A DNA stretch of 64,000 nt from Chelydra serpentina (GCA_037349315.1 JBAIAC010000027.1:6479001-6543000), one strand, 5' to 3'; positions 10,618-21,960 are shown, numbered from the stretch's first letter. Notes: generated from the letters alone by a model not told the origin. Numbers and translations: made by a program.

Positions 10618-11399
10618 CATCTTGTGATACACAGAATTACTTGTGCCAAAGGTTGGCAACGGTAGACAGATATGGCCAGAATAGCTGGTAATGCATACGT
10701 TAGTAACGCTGGCACAAATGAAAAAAATCTAACTTTTTTTTCTCTTTAAAAGTGTGTTTGTTACTTTTTTCTTTCCATTCGTGGTTTCTCATCCCCTCCC
10801 TGCTGGGTAAGGCAAGTGCTGACTCAGCCGTTTCTGGATTTGGTCTTTTAATTCATTGTAGGTTTAATTCAGCACTGTGCAGAGGACTCGAACCAAACAA
10901 ATGCACCACGTAAGTCCCACGTAACTTATGTATTGGTCTGTGTGTAGGCCCTCTGCACAGGAGTGGATTTTACCCTGGATGCTGAATTAGATCATATGCT
11001 GCAAGGGACACCAATGCAGCCTTGATTAACAGACGCTGTCCCTAACAGCCGTCCAACAGAGCTCAAGACACTTGCCACATGCTTTTCTATATACCGGGAG
11101 CCCTCGTTGTGCTCAGATTTCTGGCACTTGGGTAAGGAGCGTCGAAGGATTATTGCAGGGAAACATTTTCCAGATTTTGTACAGCACCATTGTGATATTC
11201 AGCTTGGTTTAATTTTAATACTCTTTGTGTTCTCCCAAGGATTTATATGCATTGGGGATTGGAGCTCATCATTTTGACAGAGGCACTTGTGCCACATCTG
11301 TGATATTTTAAAAAGAAAATGTTGGAACTGGTGACAATATTTGGCGTCTGAGCCAAATGAATGTTTAGAAATTGGAATCCTGTTGGTGGGGGAAATCCT

Positions 11400-11515
11400 T
11401 AAGCCCCCGTCCAGCAAAGCGCTCAACCACATGCTTAACATTGAAGTCAGTGGGAATACTCACGTGCTTAAAGGTAAGCACATGCTTAAGTGCTTTTCTG
11501 AATCAGGGCCTAAAT
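11400..11515. repeat. Palindromic MITE (GTGCTTAA type)
   Basis: Inverted halves AACCACATGCTTAACATTGA and AAAGGTAAGCACATGCTTAA flank the word GAAGTCAGTGGGAATACTCA. Related pieces occur near 48660-48720 and 48990-49110. Confidence 0.5.
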
Positions 11516-11582
11516 TGATAATTCTGCTTTGACTTCAGAGATCATTACCTAAGATATCTTCCTATGACTGAGTTGGTGTTGG

Positions 11583-11660
11583 TCTTGCTTTGAGTAGGGG
11601 GTTGGACTAGATGATCTCCTGAGGTCTCTTCCAACCCTAATCTTCTATGATTCTGTGAAC
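11583..11660 (+). repeat. Cry I SINE / CR1 3' tail
   Basis: Contains GGGGGTTGGACTAGATGATC, TCTCTTCCAACCCTAATC and TTCTATGATTCTGTGA, the shared 3' tail of turtle Cry I SINEs and CR1 LINEs, with no tRNA-like head. Confidence 0.65.
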
Positions 11661-13189
11661 AGGGCCATTCCAGATTGCTAGTGTTCCTTAAAATACGAAC
11701 TGGCGGCCTCATGGTTTTAAAAGTCCTATTCAAATGTTTTTCTACATAAATAATGTGTTGTCTTTCAAATTATTTTGCTCCCAACTGTCCAGTATATTTT
11801 CCGTTCCAAATTTTGTAGGGAATTTTTTTCCTGCTGCCAGTTAACTTTCTACCTTTGGCTGATTTCCTAAAACACGTGCAAACCTTTAAGGGGCTTGAAA
11901 ACAGATGGCTAGTTCTGCTGCTCTGCCTCTCATTTACACTTACCTAGATGGATAGCACTTTGAACTATCTTTCCGGAATGACGTGGCATTGGCAACACTA
12001 CTATGAAGAGGAGGGGTTGTTTTGAAACCGCCAAACAGGAGGGTGAACTGTTTAATTTATCAATAGGTTTCTAATTGTGAACTGTAAAATAAAAAAGAGA
12101 AAAATACTATGGCTTTGTCCTACTTTTTAAATATATATATAATATATACAGTTAAATCCTTGTGTAAAAAAACACTTGTCTTATGAAGAACCCAAGCGGA
12201 GTGATTTCAGGGTGGGGAACATAGCTTCCTTTGTTTTTGTACAGGGCCTAGCACCTTGTTGGCACTACTAGAAACCAATAATACTTCTTGATGTTAAATA
12301 GTAGCAGTGCTGTGTTTTTATTAAAGATACAGATGTTCTTTCCAACAGTATCTGCCAATGCCTGTGTCCGAATATGGAGGAGGGAATATTCTCAGGTCAC
12401 ATCTCTAAGAATGGGTGACTCAGAAACTGGTATAAGAGCCGGTGGTTGTTTTGCAAGCCGTTAAGTGAGGCAGCAGGCAGACGGAGTTGCAGGAGAAAGA
12501 CTTTTATTGAACATGCACAGGGACTAGTGTTTACACGCCGAGAGGCCACTGTTTGTCAGGTAGCACTGGGCCACCAACGTACAATCTCGAGCCCCTGGTG
12601 TCACACCTAACTAGATCCCTCCTGAAAGCTGTCCCTTTTCCTTCAGTCCCACTCTTCATAGTACGGGGGCAAAATGAACTATTTAACGATTGGGTCTAGG
12701 TCTGATCCCTTCCTTGTGTGAGTTACCCTTACTCAGGTGGGCCCCAAGCCTGCAGTCAGGCCCCATGGGTTGGCCTTGCACCTGTACAGAGCCTTACTCA
12801 CTTCAACAGGGATCCACCAGAGCACAAGTTGCTACCCAAATGAATCTCACCGCAGGGTCTGTGCTATGGGTACTCTCACTAAAGCCAAGTAGTGAGAGTA
12901 AAGGCTGAGGCTTGGGCCCTTACTTTCATGGCAACCATTTGTGTAACTGCTTTAAAACATACAGGGGATGATCCAAAACCCACTGAAGTCAATGTCAGGA
13001 GTCCCGATGACTCCAATGGACTTTCGATTGACCTCATGGATGCTCATCTTTCAGAGGGAGATGTTTGCAGAAAGAGCATTCAGTTATCTCGTGAATAACC
13101 ACCTTAATTGAATTGACTCGTTAGCACTGGCCCCCCCCCCCCACTCGGTAAGGCAACTCCCATCTTTTCATATGCTGTGTGTTTATACC

Positions 13190-13345
13190 TCTCTACTGTA
13201 TTTTCCCCTCTATGCATCTGATGAAGTGGGGTTTTAGCCCATGAAAGCTTATGCCCAAATACATGTGTTAGTCTCTAAGATGCCACAAGGACTCCTCGTT
13301 GTTTTTGCTGATACAGACTAACACGGCGGCTACTCTCCAACCAGT
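13190..13345 (+). repeat. Hammerhead-bearing repeat, older single copy
   Basis: Same unit type as the foldback at 13672. It has a hammerhead-like core at 13214-13254, then TTAGTCTCTAAGATGCCACA, AGGACTCCTCG and the 3' end GATACAGACTAACACGGCGG followed by CTACTCTCC. It is more diverged from the other copies, and no target duplication is visible. Confidence 0.65.
13214..13254 (+). ncRNA. Hammerhead-ribozyme-like motif, copy A
   Basis: In order: GCAT (13214-13217), box CTGATGA (13218-13224), hairpin with stem GTGGG/CCCAT (13226-13242), GAAA (13243-13246), GCTT, then ATGC (13251-13254). ATGC can pair with the opening GCAT as helix I. The AGCT between GAA and T is self-complementary, so helix III would have no loop and may need two molecules. 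This matches the hammerhead consensus CUGANGA-stem II-GAAA. Cleavage activity is not shown. Confidence 0.5.
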
Positions 13346-13464
13346 TTAGGTTGGATTCTGCTACTCGTCCTCACATTGAGTAGTACCTTCATCTGCAAGG
13401 AGTTCCACTGATTTCAGTGGGCCTGTCTGTCTTTTTTTTTTTTTGCTCGGACAAGTCTGGCCAG

Positions 13465-13512
13465 TTTTTTTGCTTCCCCCGTGAGTCCTGATTTTTGGGA
13501 TCGTTCATCTGG
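13465..13512 (+). repeat. Fragment of the GTGACCAG-ended repeat
   Basis: GAGTCCTGATTTTTGGGATC and CATCTGGTCACCCTAC match the right end of the element at 25788-26065. Confidence 0.55.
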
Positions 13513-13721
13513 TCACCCTACCTGTCTGTGAGGTAAAGTGCTAAACATCGGGGGGAGGGCAGAATACGACTCTGAATGCATTTTTGAACTACTCAAGGAA
13601 TGAGCTACGACCACCAAATCCCAATCTGGAAAACACAGACTTGCATCTGAAACGAGCACTGTATCCTTGTAGAAGCGACAAAGGGTCCTGTGGCACCTTA
13701 CAGACTAACAGAGGTATTGGA

Positions 13722-13761
13722 GCATAAGCTTTCGTGGGTGAATACCCACTTCTTCAGATGC
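13722..13761 (-). ncRNA. Hammerhead-ribozyme-like motif, copy B (minus strand)
   Basis: Read on the minus strand from 13761 to 13722: GCAT, CTGAAGA, a hairpin with stem GTGGGT/ACCCAC and loop ATTC, GAAA, GCTT, ATGC. The flanking GCAT/ATGC can form helix I. Stem II has no mismatch here. Confidence 0.5.
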
Positions 13762-13881
13762 AAGCAGTGGAAATGTCCAGAGGCAGATATAAATATGCAA
13801 GGAAGAGTCAGGCTAGAGATAACGAGGTTATCTGACTCTTCCCTGCATATTTATATCTGCCCCTGGACATTTCCACTACAT

Positions 13882-13921
13882 GCATCTGAAGAAGTGGGTA
13901 TTCACCCATGAAAGCTTATGC
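13882..13921 (+). ncRNA. Hammerhead-ribozyme-like motif, copy C
   Basis: GCAT (13882-13885), CTGAAGA (13886-13892), hairpin GTGGGT-ATTC-ACCCAT (13894-13909), GAAA (13910-13913), GCTT, ATGC (13918-13921). It is the mirror of copy B, with one G-T wobble at the base of stem II. Confidence 0.5.
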
Positions 13922-14530
13922 TCCAGTACCTCTGTTAGTCTATAAGGTGCCACAGGACCCTTTGTCGCTTCTACAGATCCAGACTAACACGGCTACCCCT
14001 CTGATACTTGTATCCTTGTAGGGAGTCTTTCATTCGTTACTGGGGTGGGGGGGCAAACAATAGAGAAGACTCTTTTTCATCACAGCTGTTTATTTATGAA
14101 TCACTTTCCAAATACAAACACCCCTTCTTTTATATTATTTGTAACCTTGCCTGTGAAGAGACAACATTGCCCTTTACCAGGCCATATACATTCCTCATTG
14201 ATAAAGGTCAGTTGTCCAGCTAGCTTAGTTCTGCCCAGCTTCTTAAGTATTTCCCCCCCCCCCCCCCTTTTTTTTTTGGCTGTACTGATGCTGATTTTCC
14301 TACCCCCGTTGTCAGCCCGTCGATGACATGGCTTTCTGTTTGATTCCACTCAGCATTTGGATGCAGTTGTTGTCTACTGCGGGGGGACCCTCCATGAAGC
14401 AGTGTCTGCGCGGGCTGGTGTCATGTTCTGCTGCATGTTGCCGGTGTCCACTTCACTTTGCAGAGGAAAATGGGATCTGCGGGGCAGAGTAATTTTCTCA
14501 TTGGTATGTGCGGGATTTACAGAGATCATC

Positions 14531-14842
14531 TAGGCCTTGTCTATCCTGGGGAAGTCCTATTTCCAACTATTGGTGTCAACTCCCGTTGTAGCAACGATCC
14601 AAGTAGTAGCTTTGCTCTGCTGATGGCTGAAATCAAGGTAGATTCCCCAGTAATGTAGTCCAGGTCTTGCCGCTCATGGGGAGAAACAGGTTGTAGCCAG
14701 TTGTCAAGCCTGGTGTGTGGGCCTTCAATCCCTGAGAGAGGATCAGTTCTCTGCTCTCCAGCCGTGTTGAGACTATGAAGAGAATCCATGTTTAAAAGGT
14801 TAGCTAATATGTGTTTACATGCTAGTGTAGACAGGGGTCTAA
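14531..14842. mobile_element. MITE with GTCTACAC-type termini
   Basis: The left end TAGGCCTTGTCTATCCT resembles the inverted right end TAGACCCCTGTCTACACT. The interior has no coding capacity. It belongs to the group of short elements with TGTCTACAC termini scattered through the window. Confidence 0.55.
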
Positions 14843-15589
14843 CATCTTTTTTTTTAAAAAAGCATCAGCTGGTTTTGTTCAAGCTTTGGGATTTAACGTG
14901 GTTTCCAACATGACCTATATTCCGAGTCTGGTTTCTGACTGCAGCAGCCTTGGCTAAACGCACCGCTCCTACTCTGGCTTTCCTTCCTGCGCAGTGTGGG
15001 CTCTGCTCTGGCTCCCAGACTCACTGCAGGTTCCCTGGCGGTGTGGTGATCAGAGCACGGCAGCTGCCGGGAAGCAGGAGAACGGGGATGGGCGCAGCGC
15101 GCCCCTGCTCTGACCCCAGCCTGTGACGTGTGATAATTAAGCGGTTACACAATACCGGTGAGTTTTCTGTTTAATGTCTTGACAATGAAAACCCGATAAT
15201 TGGATAGCAGGCGCTGGAGCTCGGCGTTAATGAGCTCAGAGGCACCGTGGTGCACCATGTCCTTCGTTGTTGTTAAGAATAATCTCTTTAACCTAGTAAC
15301 CCCTAGAGAGATTGGAAACAAACCACTGGTTACAAAAATGCGGCTGTATATGACCCTTTCCTTGCTAGCTCTCTGGGTGTCCTGCTACTACCAGGGAAAT
15401 CAAGGCAGGGTCAGCCCTTACATATTGCTGCCTGCTATTCCATCCCGTTTATTTTCCACTCAGACCTATGGTGCTCAGCAATAGCCGGGGGATTAGCATT
15501 GGGCACAAAAGACCTGATGCCTGGGTAGTGCTGTGGAGCGAAGGGACATGGAAACACTGAGGCAGATGGGCAATGGTTGGAGCAGCAGA

Positions 15590-15745
15590 TTGGGACTCAG
15601 CACCTCTGGGTTCTATTCCGACCATTGCTACTGATGCACTGTGTGAGCTCAGCCAAAGCCCTTCTGTGTGCAAGCGTCCCCCATCCGTAACACGGGAATA
15701 ATATTAATACCCACTCCATGGTGCCCTGAGTGTCTATAGGTTGGA
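15590..15745 (+). repeat. MIR-like SINE fragment
   Basis: Contains ACTCAGCACCTCTGGGTTCT, CACTGTGTGAGCTCAGCC and the diverged CCCATCCGTAACACGGGAAT core. There is no clear A box. Confidence 0.5.
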
Positions 15746-17539
15746 ACTGGGACCTTTGATGTTGCTGTGTCCTAATTTTTCTTTCTTTGTCTGGTGTGAG
15801 TTAAACCATGCAAACTGTTGTTGCTTTGCAGAGCAGTTCCCCTCGCAAAGCCTGTCTCTCTGCAAGATGAGTATCTAGCGCCGTCAGCGGGGCAGACTGA
15901 CGGATACCTCACGATGACCAGGCCCAAATGTGGGATGCAGTGGGGAGAGAGATCCCCAAAACGGGCAGCTACCCCTGCCTTAAAAAAAAAAAAAGGGTTC
16001 TAAAGAAATGGGTTTGTATTGTCTGTAATGGCAGCTACATGACCCGACGTCAGGAATGTCCATGCTGGATGATGATGAAAGCGAGAGGCCACAACATTGG
16101 ATGGGACCGAGACAAATTTGGGTCTAAACGGAGGGTCATCCCGCCTAATGAGGGGCAGTTAAGAGGCAACCGGAAGGTACCAAGTTCAGACTGTCAAACC
16201 CAATCAGGGAGAAGACAGAATGTTCCTTTAACTGTGGTCAGCAAAGCAGAAGCCCCGGTTTTGAAAAATGCTTTGAGTTTGGAAGGCAGACAAAAGGCAC
16301 TAATGGAATCCAGTATATGGAGCACATCCTGCTCGGGCCAAATGGGAAGCTAAAAACAAAGCCGCCTCTGAAAGATCATGGTAAATTAGGAGCTCTAAAG
16401 AGCGTTCTTAGGTGGATTAGATGGTGATGGTATTTATCAGGGTTAGTTACAAGCAAGGGCATGTGGCAATAAATGCAAAGGTAATAAGGATTGTTCTATA
16501 CCTCTTCCTTTGGGTTAGGGCTTGTTGGCACTCAGGTTGTGTCCATCTGAGCATGGACAGGTTGTTCAGATCCACAACCTCTGCCCAAATGCTACAGTGA
16601 TAAGTATATTATAAATCAATGTACAGGAGCTAGACAGGTATAGCGCATGTGTCCGCTCATTAAAATCAGCGGCAACCCTATCATCCGTTTCAGTGGGCTC
16701 AAGATCAGGTCTGTAGACAGATGCATAGAGACAGGGCACTGTCAGGTTAAAAATCAAGTTTCAATGGACATTTTCTAGCTGTGTGACTAATGGCAGAGGG
16801 AGAGCTCCGTAACCCGCTTTGATGCTGAGGAATGACTTTGGTGACTTGTTCTCTTCTGGGAAGCAAATTAGATGAATGTTTTTTCTCTTAAGAAAATGGC
16901 ATTTCTATTGTGGGGGGAGGGGGAGGCTGACTTCTGGAGCAAGGCTTTGATCTGTTTAGAAACTCATGCAATGGCAGATGGATACTACCCTGATGGGCAC
17001 CTTATAAATGCGGCAGGTAATGTCTCATGAGACCCGTTGTTGCCGTTGCAACGTGCAGACTTGCTTCATTATCACACTGGAGTGAATCGGGAGTAATCCA
17101 CTGAAGCCAAGTGAGTTGCACCAATATGAAACCGGTGTGAGACCTTGGACCTGACTCTCAGTCATGCAAAAGTCCCTTTCCACCTGACAGCATAAAGACA
17201 CCTATAAGTCTGCAGAAAACAGACCCTCGCTGGTGGAAAACTGCTGGCCCTGCCCAGTGGAGAGAACTCATCGGGACATGGCCGAAGTGCATTGTACCAC
17301 AGCAGAGTGACTTTTTTCTCTCTCACTTCCCAGGGTCTATTTATAAGGCTAGAAGGCTCAGGAGAGCAGAGGGCCAAATACTGCTGGAAAATGGAAGAAC
17401 TCCCAAAGGACCCCAGTCTCGCTGAACTGCTCTCGCCCCCGATCAATGTCTTTTTGGACCTGATCTCCAGGTGCTCAGGCATGTGAGAGTAGAATCTGCC
17501 TCTGCATTTCTACGTTTGATTTTATTTTTGTGGGTGCAA

Positions 17540-17542
<3 letters not shown>

Positions 17543-17571
<29 letters not shown>

Positions 17572-17572
17572 A
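17543..17572. repeat. (GT)n microsatellite
   Basis: About 14 uninterrupted GT units. Confidence 0.95.
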
Positions 17573-18329
17573 TCTGCACAATAAATAAATAAAGCTGGAG
17601 AGGAACATATGGGCCTGCTTGAAAATGCCATCTGCCAGCAGCTGCCTGCAACTGCTCTAAATACCAGAGGGTCGGAAAGGCAAGTTGCTGTTTCATCTTT
17701 CTATTTCCTAGATGAACACAGTTTTAATGAATAGGGCCTTAGGCCGTCTGATTTACACCCACATACACACAACTGCTTCCCACCGCCTCTGGTCTCCAAG
17801 ACACAGCTGTAATTCAGCGATGGGTCTGAAATTAACTGTCTGCCTTAGCATCACAACAAGGTGCTAGAAATGCACGCTCCATAGAAATGAAAGATGACGT
17901 AATCTATAAGTTCCTGTATCTGTATATATCTCTTGTTTTTAAAGTGAGTTGCTAATGATTTAATGTCTTTTAATCGATCCGGGATAATAATACTTTGTAC
18001 TGTTACCCTGTGTTTATCGCATGGTGCAGGGCAGAAAGGACAACTGGATTCACCCCTCCTATGTAGCATGCTAGACTTTCATGGAGATGGCTAAAGAAGG
18101 CAGATGTAACCAATTCAGCCCACAAGAATGAGGCAGAAAACCCCTGGAAATGGTTTGATTTGAAATACGCACACAGTGGAGACAAGCTAAAAGGGACAAT
18201 ATCGGTGTTTTTAGGCTCAAAGTTTGACTAAGCTGAAAGTAGCAAATGTGTTCCCCAGACGTGCAGGCTTCTGATCAGGAACAGCCAAACCTACAAGGGT
18301 TTGTGTTTGAGAAGGGCTAGCGTTTTGGG

Positions 18330-19150
18330 TCTAAATTAGCTGTTCCCACTGTAGAAAGAGATCTTGGAGCCATTGTGGATAGTTCTCTGAAAACATCCAC
18401 TCAATTGCAGCGGCAGTAAAAAAAGCTAGCAATGTTGGGAATCATTAAGAAAGGGATAGAGAATAAGACAGAAAATACCATATTGCCTCTATATAAATCC
18501 ATGGTATTCCCACATCTTGAATACTGCGTGCAGATGTGTTGGCCTCATCTCAAAAAAGATATACTGGAACTGGAAAAGGTTCAGAAAAGGGCAACAAATG
18601 ATTAGGGGTATGGAACGGCTTCCATATGAGGAGAAATTAATAAGACTGGGACTTTTCAGCTTGGAAAAAAGATGACTAAAGGGGGATATGATAGAGATCT
18701 ATAAAATCATGACTGGCGTGGAGAAAGTAAATAAGGAAGTGTTATTTACTCCTCATAGCACAAGAACTAGGGGCCACCAAATGAAATGAATAGGCAACAG
18801 ATTTAAAACAAACAAAAGGAAGTATTTTTTTTCACACACCACACAGTCAACCTGTGGAACTCCTTGCCAGAGGCTGTTGTGAAGGTCAAGACTATAACAG
18901 GGTTCAAAAAGAACTAGATAAGTTCATGGAGGATAGGTCCATCAATGGCTATTAGCCAGGATAGGCAGGGATTGTGGCCCTAGCCTCTGTTTGCCAGAAG
19001 CTGGGAATGGGCAACAGTGGATGGATCAGTTGATGATTACCTGTTCTGTTCATTCCCTCTGGGGCACCTGGCAATGGCCACTGTTAGAAGACAGGATACT
19101 GGGCTAGACGGACCATTGATATGACCCAGAATGGCCATTCTTATGAGCCC
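18330..19150 (+). mobile_element. CR1 LINE 3' end with decayed reverse transcriptase C-terminus
   Basis: The longest CR1 copy in the window, 5'-truncated. The first half corresponds to the end of the LINE pol gene. In translation one sees LGAIVDSSLKTSTQLQ and similar pieces broken by many stops and shifts. The 3' UTR part ends with GGATACTGGGCTAGACGGAC, CATTGATATGACCCAGAATG and GCCATTCTTATG, the usual CR1 terminus. It is not capable of coding. Confidence 0.85.
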
Positions 19151-19242
19151 TAATGTGGTCATATAGGACAGTGAGTTGGGAAGGAAAACCCATCCACCGT
19201 CCTGGAGCTATGTTGTGGGGTCCCTGCATCCATGACTCCAGA

Positions 19243-19646
19243 CAGTAGCGTAGCCTGGTCCGGAGCACAGGGGGAGCGGCGCTATAAAAAGGCGCCTCCC
19301 CGCTCCCCCTGTATTCACCCAGCGGCGCCTCCGGGGTCCGGTACGGCGTACCGGCAAGAGCCAGTGCCGTGCTGGACCGTACCGGCGGTGATTTAACAGG
19401 CCCGGGGCTCCAGCCACTGCGGGGAGCTGCGGGCCCTTTAAAGCGCAGTGGCAGGAGCCCCGGGCCTTTTTAAGCACCGCCCGAGCCCCGCTGCCAGAGC
19501 CGGGCTTGGGCGAGGATTTAAAAGGCCCACGGCTCCTGCAGCCACGGGGAGCAGCGGGCCTTTTAAATCCCCGCCCGAGCCCGGCTCTGGCAGCGCCGCT
19601 TCGCTCACAGGGGGAGCGGCCCGCTCCCCCCCTGGCTATGCTACTG
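19243..19646. mobile_element. hAT-type non-autonomous transposon, 404 bp, with perfect 8-bp target duplication
   Basis: The left terminus CAGTAGCGTAGCC and inverted right terminus CAGTAGCATAGCC are flanked on both sides by ACTCCAGA (19235-19242 and 19647-19654). An 8-bp duplication and a CAG(T/G)-GCGTAGCC-like terminus are hAT hallmarks. The interior is very GC-rich, with imperfect inverted and direct subrepeats around TTTAAA (GGGCCCTTTAAAGC; GGGCCTTTTTAAGC; GGGCCTTTTAAATCC). Long open frames inside are products of base composition, not genes. Confidence 0.85.
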
Positions 19647-20274
19647 ACTCCAGAGTGCAACTTCTCTACACAGCTGCAGCTTCCCTCCAAGTCGAGTGGG
19701 TGGGGAAGGGGCAGAGATGAGCAGGGCGTGGACAGAGTCAAGGCTTTGCCTTCCCAACCACTGTGGCAGCCGGCAGAGCTGGCTGGCTGCAGGGAGATGA
19801 GTGGGGGATGGACACTGCACCCTTTTCAGGGCTACAGTAAATGATGCCCCCTCGCCCTGAAGCAAACGGGATGGCAGGGAGAAGGGGTGACTCGGAGCAG
19901 CACACTCTGCCCCATGCTCACCTCTGTGTCTAAAGGCTCAGTCTGGCCCAAATAAACTTGCGCTGATGTTGCAAACATTTTTTTGAGTCACTTTTGAAGA
20001 CCCCTGCCCTCCCCAATGCTTTGTGCTCGCTCTGCCAGCTCTGGGCACCTACGTAACGCCAGGAACAGCACTTGCTGGGGTTAATATGTGTTGCTTAGAC
20101 AGAGCCGCAGGTGAGCACAGGGCTTTGCCGAACTTCACGCTGATGGAGCGGCTGCACCAAAGAGCTTGCGGACTAGGTGTTTAATCCTACAAACGCTTCC
20201 AGCTGCGTGCTGGGCTTCCTACAGGGAGCAGTCCCATTGAAGTCAGCGGGGATCTTGCAGACGCAATGGAATTA

Positions 20275-20390
20275 ATAGACTCTAAGGCCAGATGGGAGCC
20301 TTATGATCATCACATCTGATCTGACCTGTACAACGCAGGCTGCAGAATCTCACCTAGGAATTCTTGCATCTAGCCTGAGAGGCCTGGCTT
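20275..20390 (-). repeat. CR1 fragment, minus strand
   Basis: Contains AGGCCAGATGGGAGCCTTAT, GATCATCACATCTGATCTGA and CTGCAGAATCTCACC, a common turtle CR1 3' segment in reverse. Confidence 0.6.
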
Positions 20391-21411
20391 AAACTAAAGA
20401 CATTGAAAGCAGTGGAGTGTTTTGCCACTGACTTCAATGGACGTTACCATTAAAATCCTACTCTGAAGAGCTTGAAGATCCTTCAGGAGAGAAAGTCCTA
20501 GATCAAAGTAAGTTAGCACAGTGGGCTCCTGGGCCCTGACTGGGGCTCCCTGGTGCTATGGGAATAAGCATCATAAGAAATAACCGTACTGAACTGAAGT
20601 GGATGGAGATGCACTGCTGTGGGCCCAGTGGCGTCGAAGGCAGTCTCTTCAGAAAGGAGATTGTCTGAATAAAAGTGGCTTGTCCAGGGTTCACTGTACA
20701 CATGCGGAGAGAGAACGTTGGCTCTGTTGAGAGGAGTAATGCGCCGGTTGCCTGGCTAAATCAGCAGAGCTTCATTGAAATCAATGGCGATACTGGTGAT
20801 TTACACCAGCGGGGGTCTGGCCTAGGACGCACAGCTGTGCAGGACTGTTCCTGAATGCCTCTGACCCCTACGCCTCTCGGAGCCCAGAGCCAAGCAGTCG
20901 GAAGAGAGCTACTCACACCCCCTGACGCTTGACAGCGAAAGCCAAAACATTCATTATTATTTAGAAAAAAGTTTAATTCTCGCTGCAGCCACTTTGCTAT
21001 TTAATTGAGCTGAAGGGAAAAAAATCTGATTTATTTCAAGGCGCGTTAAAGGTCTCTGCTCCCAAACAGGCACTTCCCATCACAGCTGAAATTGCCCATA
21101 AAGAGACAGAGCATTTATCCTTCCCTAATAATATTTTTTATGTGGCGTAAAGAGAAGAGCTAAGTGGCAGGGTTCCAATTCCACCAGCCCGATAGTCAGC
21201 CTAATATGCTATTACATTGCAGATGGCGACGCTGAGGCAAAGGAATTGTTTTCTTCTGTTCTGTTACCTTGCCATTGGTTCAACCACAACCCTACTCCAC
21301 CTGGGTGGTGCATGTGTTGTCTCTGGGTCACAGGCAAAGTGTAACAGAAGTAGCACCTTCTACGACCATGTCGTGCAGTCATTCACACCTGCAGTTTTAT
21401 CCATCTGCATA

Positions 21412-21660
21412 GTTCTAGAGGTATGTTTACACAGCACCGAAAACCCCGCGGTTGGCCTATGCCAGCTCACTTGGGGTTACGGGGCTCAGGCTCCGGGGTT
21501 GTTTCACTGCTGTGTAGGCTTCTGGGCTTGGTGCAGACGTGCAGCTTGCAAGCTGAAGTGTGTACATACACCATCCAAGCTGCTGCTGTTCCTGCACACA
21601 CACAATCAACGAAAGTACAGTTGCCTGTATGCACACTGCGGATAGTGTATTGTTACAAAA
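21412..21660. mobile_element. GC-rich MITE (TATGTTTACACAGC end)
   Basis: It starts with GAGGTATGTTTACACAGCAC and has CCCGCGGTTGGCC, GTTTCACTGCTGTGTAGGCT and a decayed right half. It is a diverged member of the TGTCTACAC group. The elements at 33900-34120 and 49118-49325 are similar in composition. Confidence 0.45.
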
Positions 21661-21689
21661 ACGAACACTCTGCTCTTCCCATGTTCAAA

Positions 21690-21960
21690 GTCCTGTACAA
21701 ACATGAGTTAATGCTCCAAACATCCCAGAAAGGCAAGTAGTATCATCCCCATAATACAGATGGAACAAACGAGACTCAGAGAGGTTAAAAGAGCTGGCCA
21801 TGTCAGTCAGTGGCAGGGCCAGGATCAGAATTGTGTTTGTTCTTCTAGCCAGTGTTGCCTCTCTTCACATCATCAAAGTCCTTTACAGGCATTAATTAAG
21901 CTTCCCGACATCTAGGTAAATGGTATTATACTCATTTTACAGAGGGGTAAATGGAGTCCC
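21690..21960. repeat. Two MIR-like tails in tandem
   Basis: TATCATCCCCATAATACAGA and GAGAGGTTAAAAGAGCTGGC, with a following second copy of the pattern (TTATACTCATTTTACAGAGG), resemble the conserved 3' part of MIR-like SINEs. Confidence 0.45.

Larger units (their letters stand above)
13661..14020. mobile_element. Foldback retroelement with two inverted hammerhead-like cores and 11-bp target duplication
   Basis: A direct repeat GTATCCTTGTA flanks the insertion (13661-13671 and 14010-14020, identical). Inside, a left arm of 143 nt (13669-13811, overlapping the repeat by three bases) is the near-perfect reverse complement of the right arm (13832-13974), around a 20-nt spacer. A single-copy tail follows (AGATCCAGACTAACACGGCT, then ACCCCTCTGATACTT). 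Each arm carries one hammerhead-like core in opposite orientation. The tail is on the right only, as if an inverted, 5'-truncated partial copy had been joined to a second copy. This is the arrangement often seen in Penelope-like elements, some of which are known to carry minimal hammerhead ribozymes. No protein is encoded, so it would be non-autonomous. Confidence 0.75.

Noticed and set aside
12480..12680. Possible 3' end of a minus-strand gene (TTTATT at 12502 after a purine-rich run)
   Set aside because: No coding exon is recognised on the minus strand within several kilobases. A single reverse AATAAA is not enough.
15928..16353. 141-codon + strand open frame
   Set aside because: It has no recognisable domain and crosses an A-run. 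There is no splice or promoter context, and the composition fits chance.
19208..19844. Overlapping open frames of 90-177 codons on both strands
   Set aside because: They lie in the GC-rich hAT MITE. GC richness removes stops in all frames, and the translations are Pro/Gly/Arg/Ser-rich without motifs.
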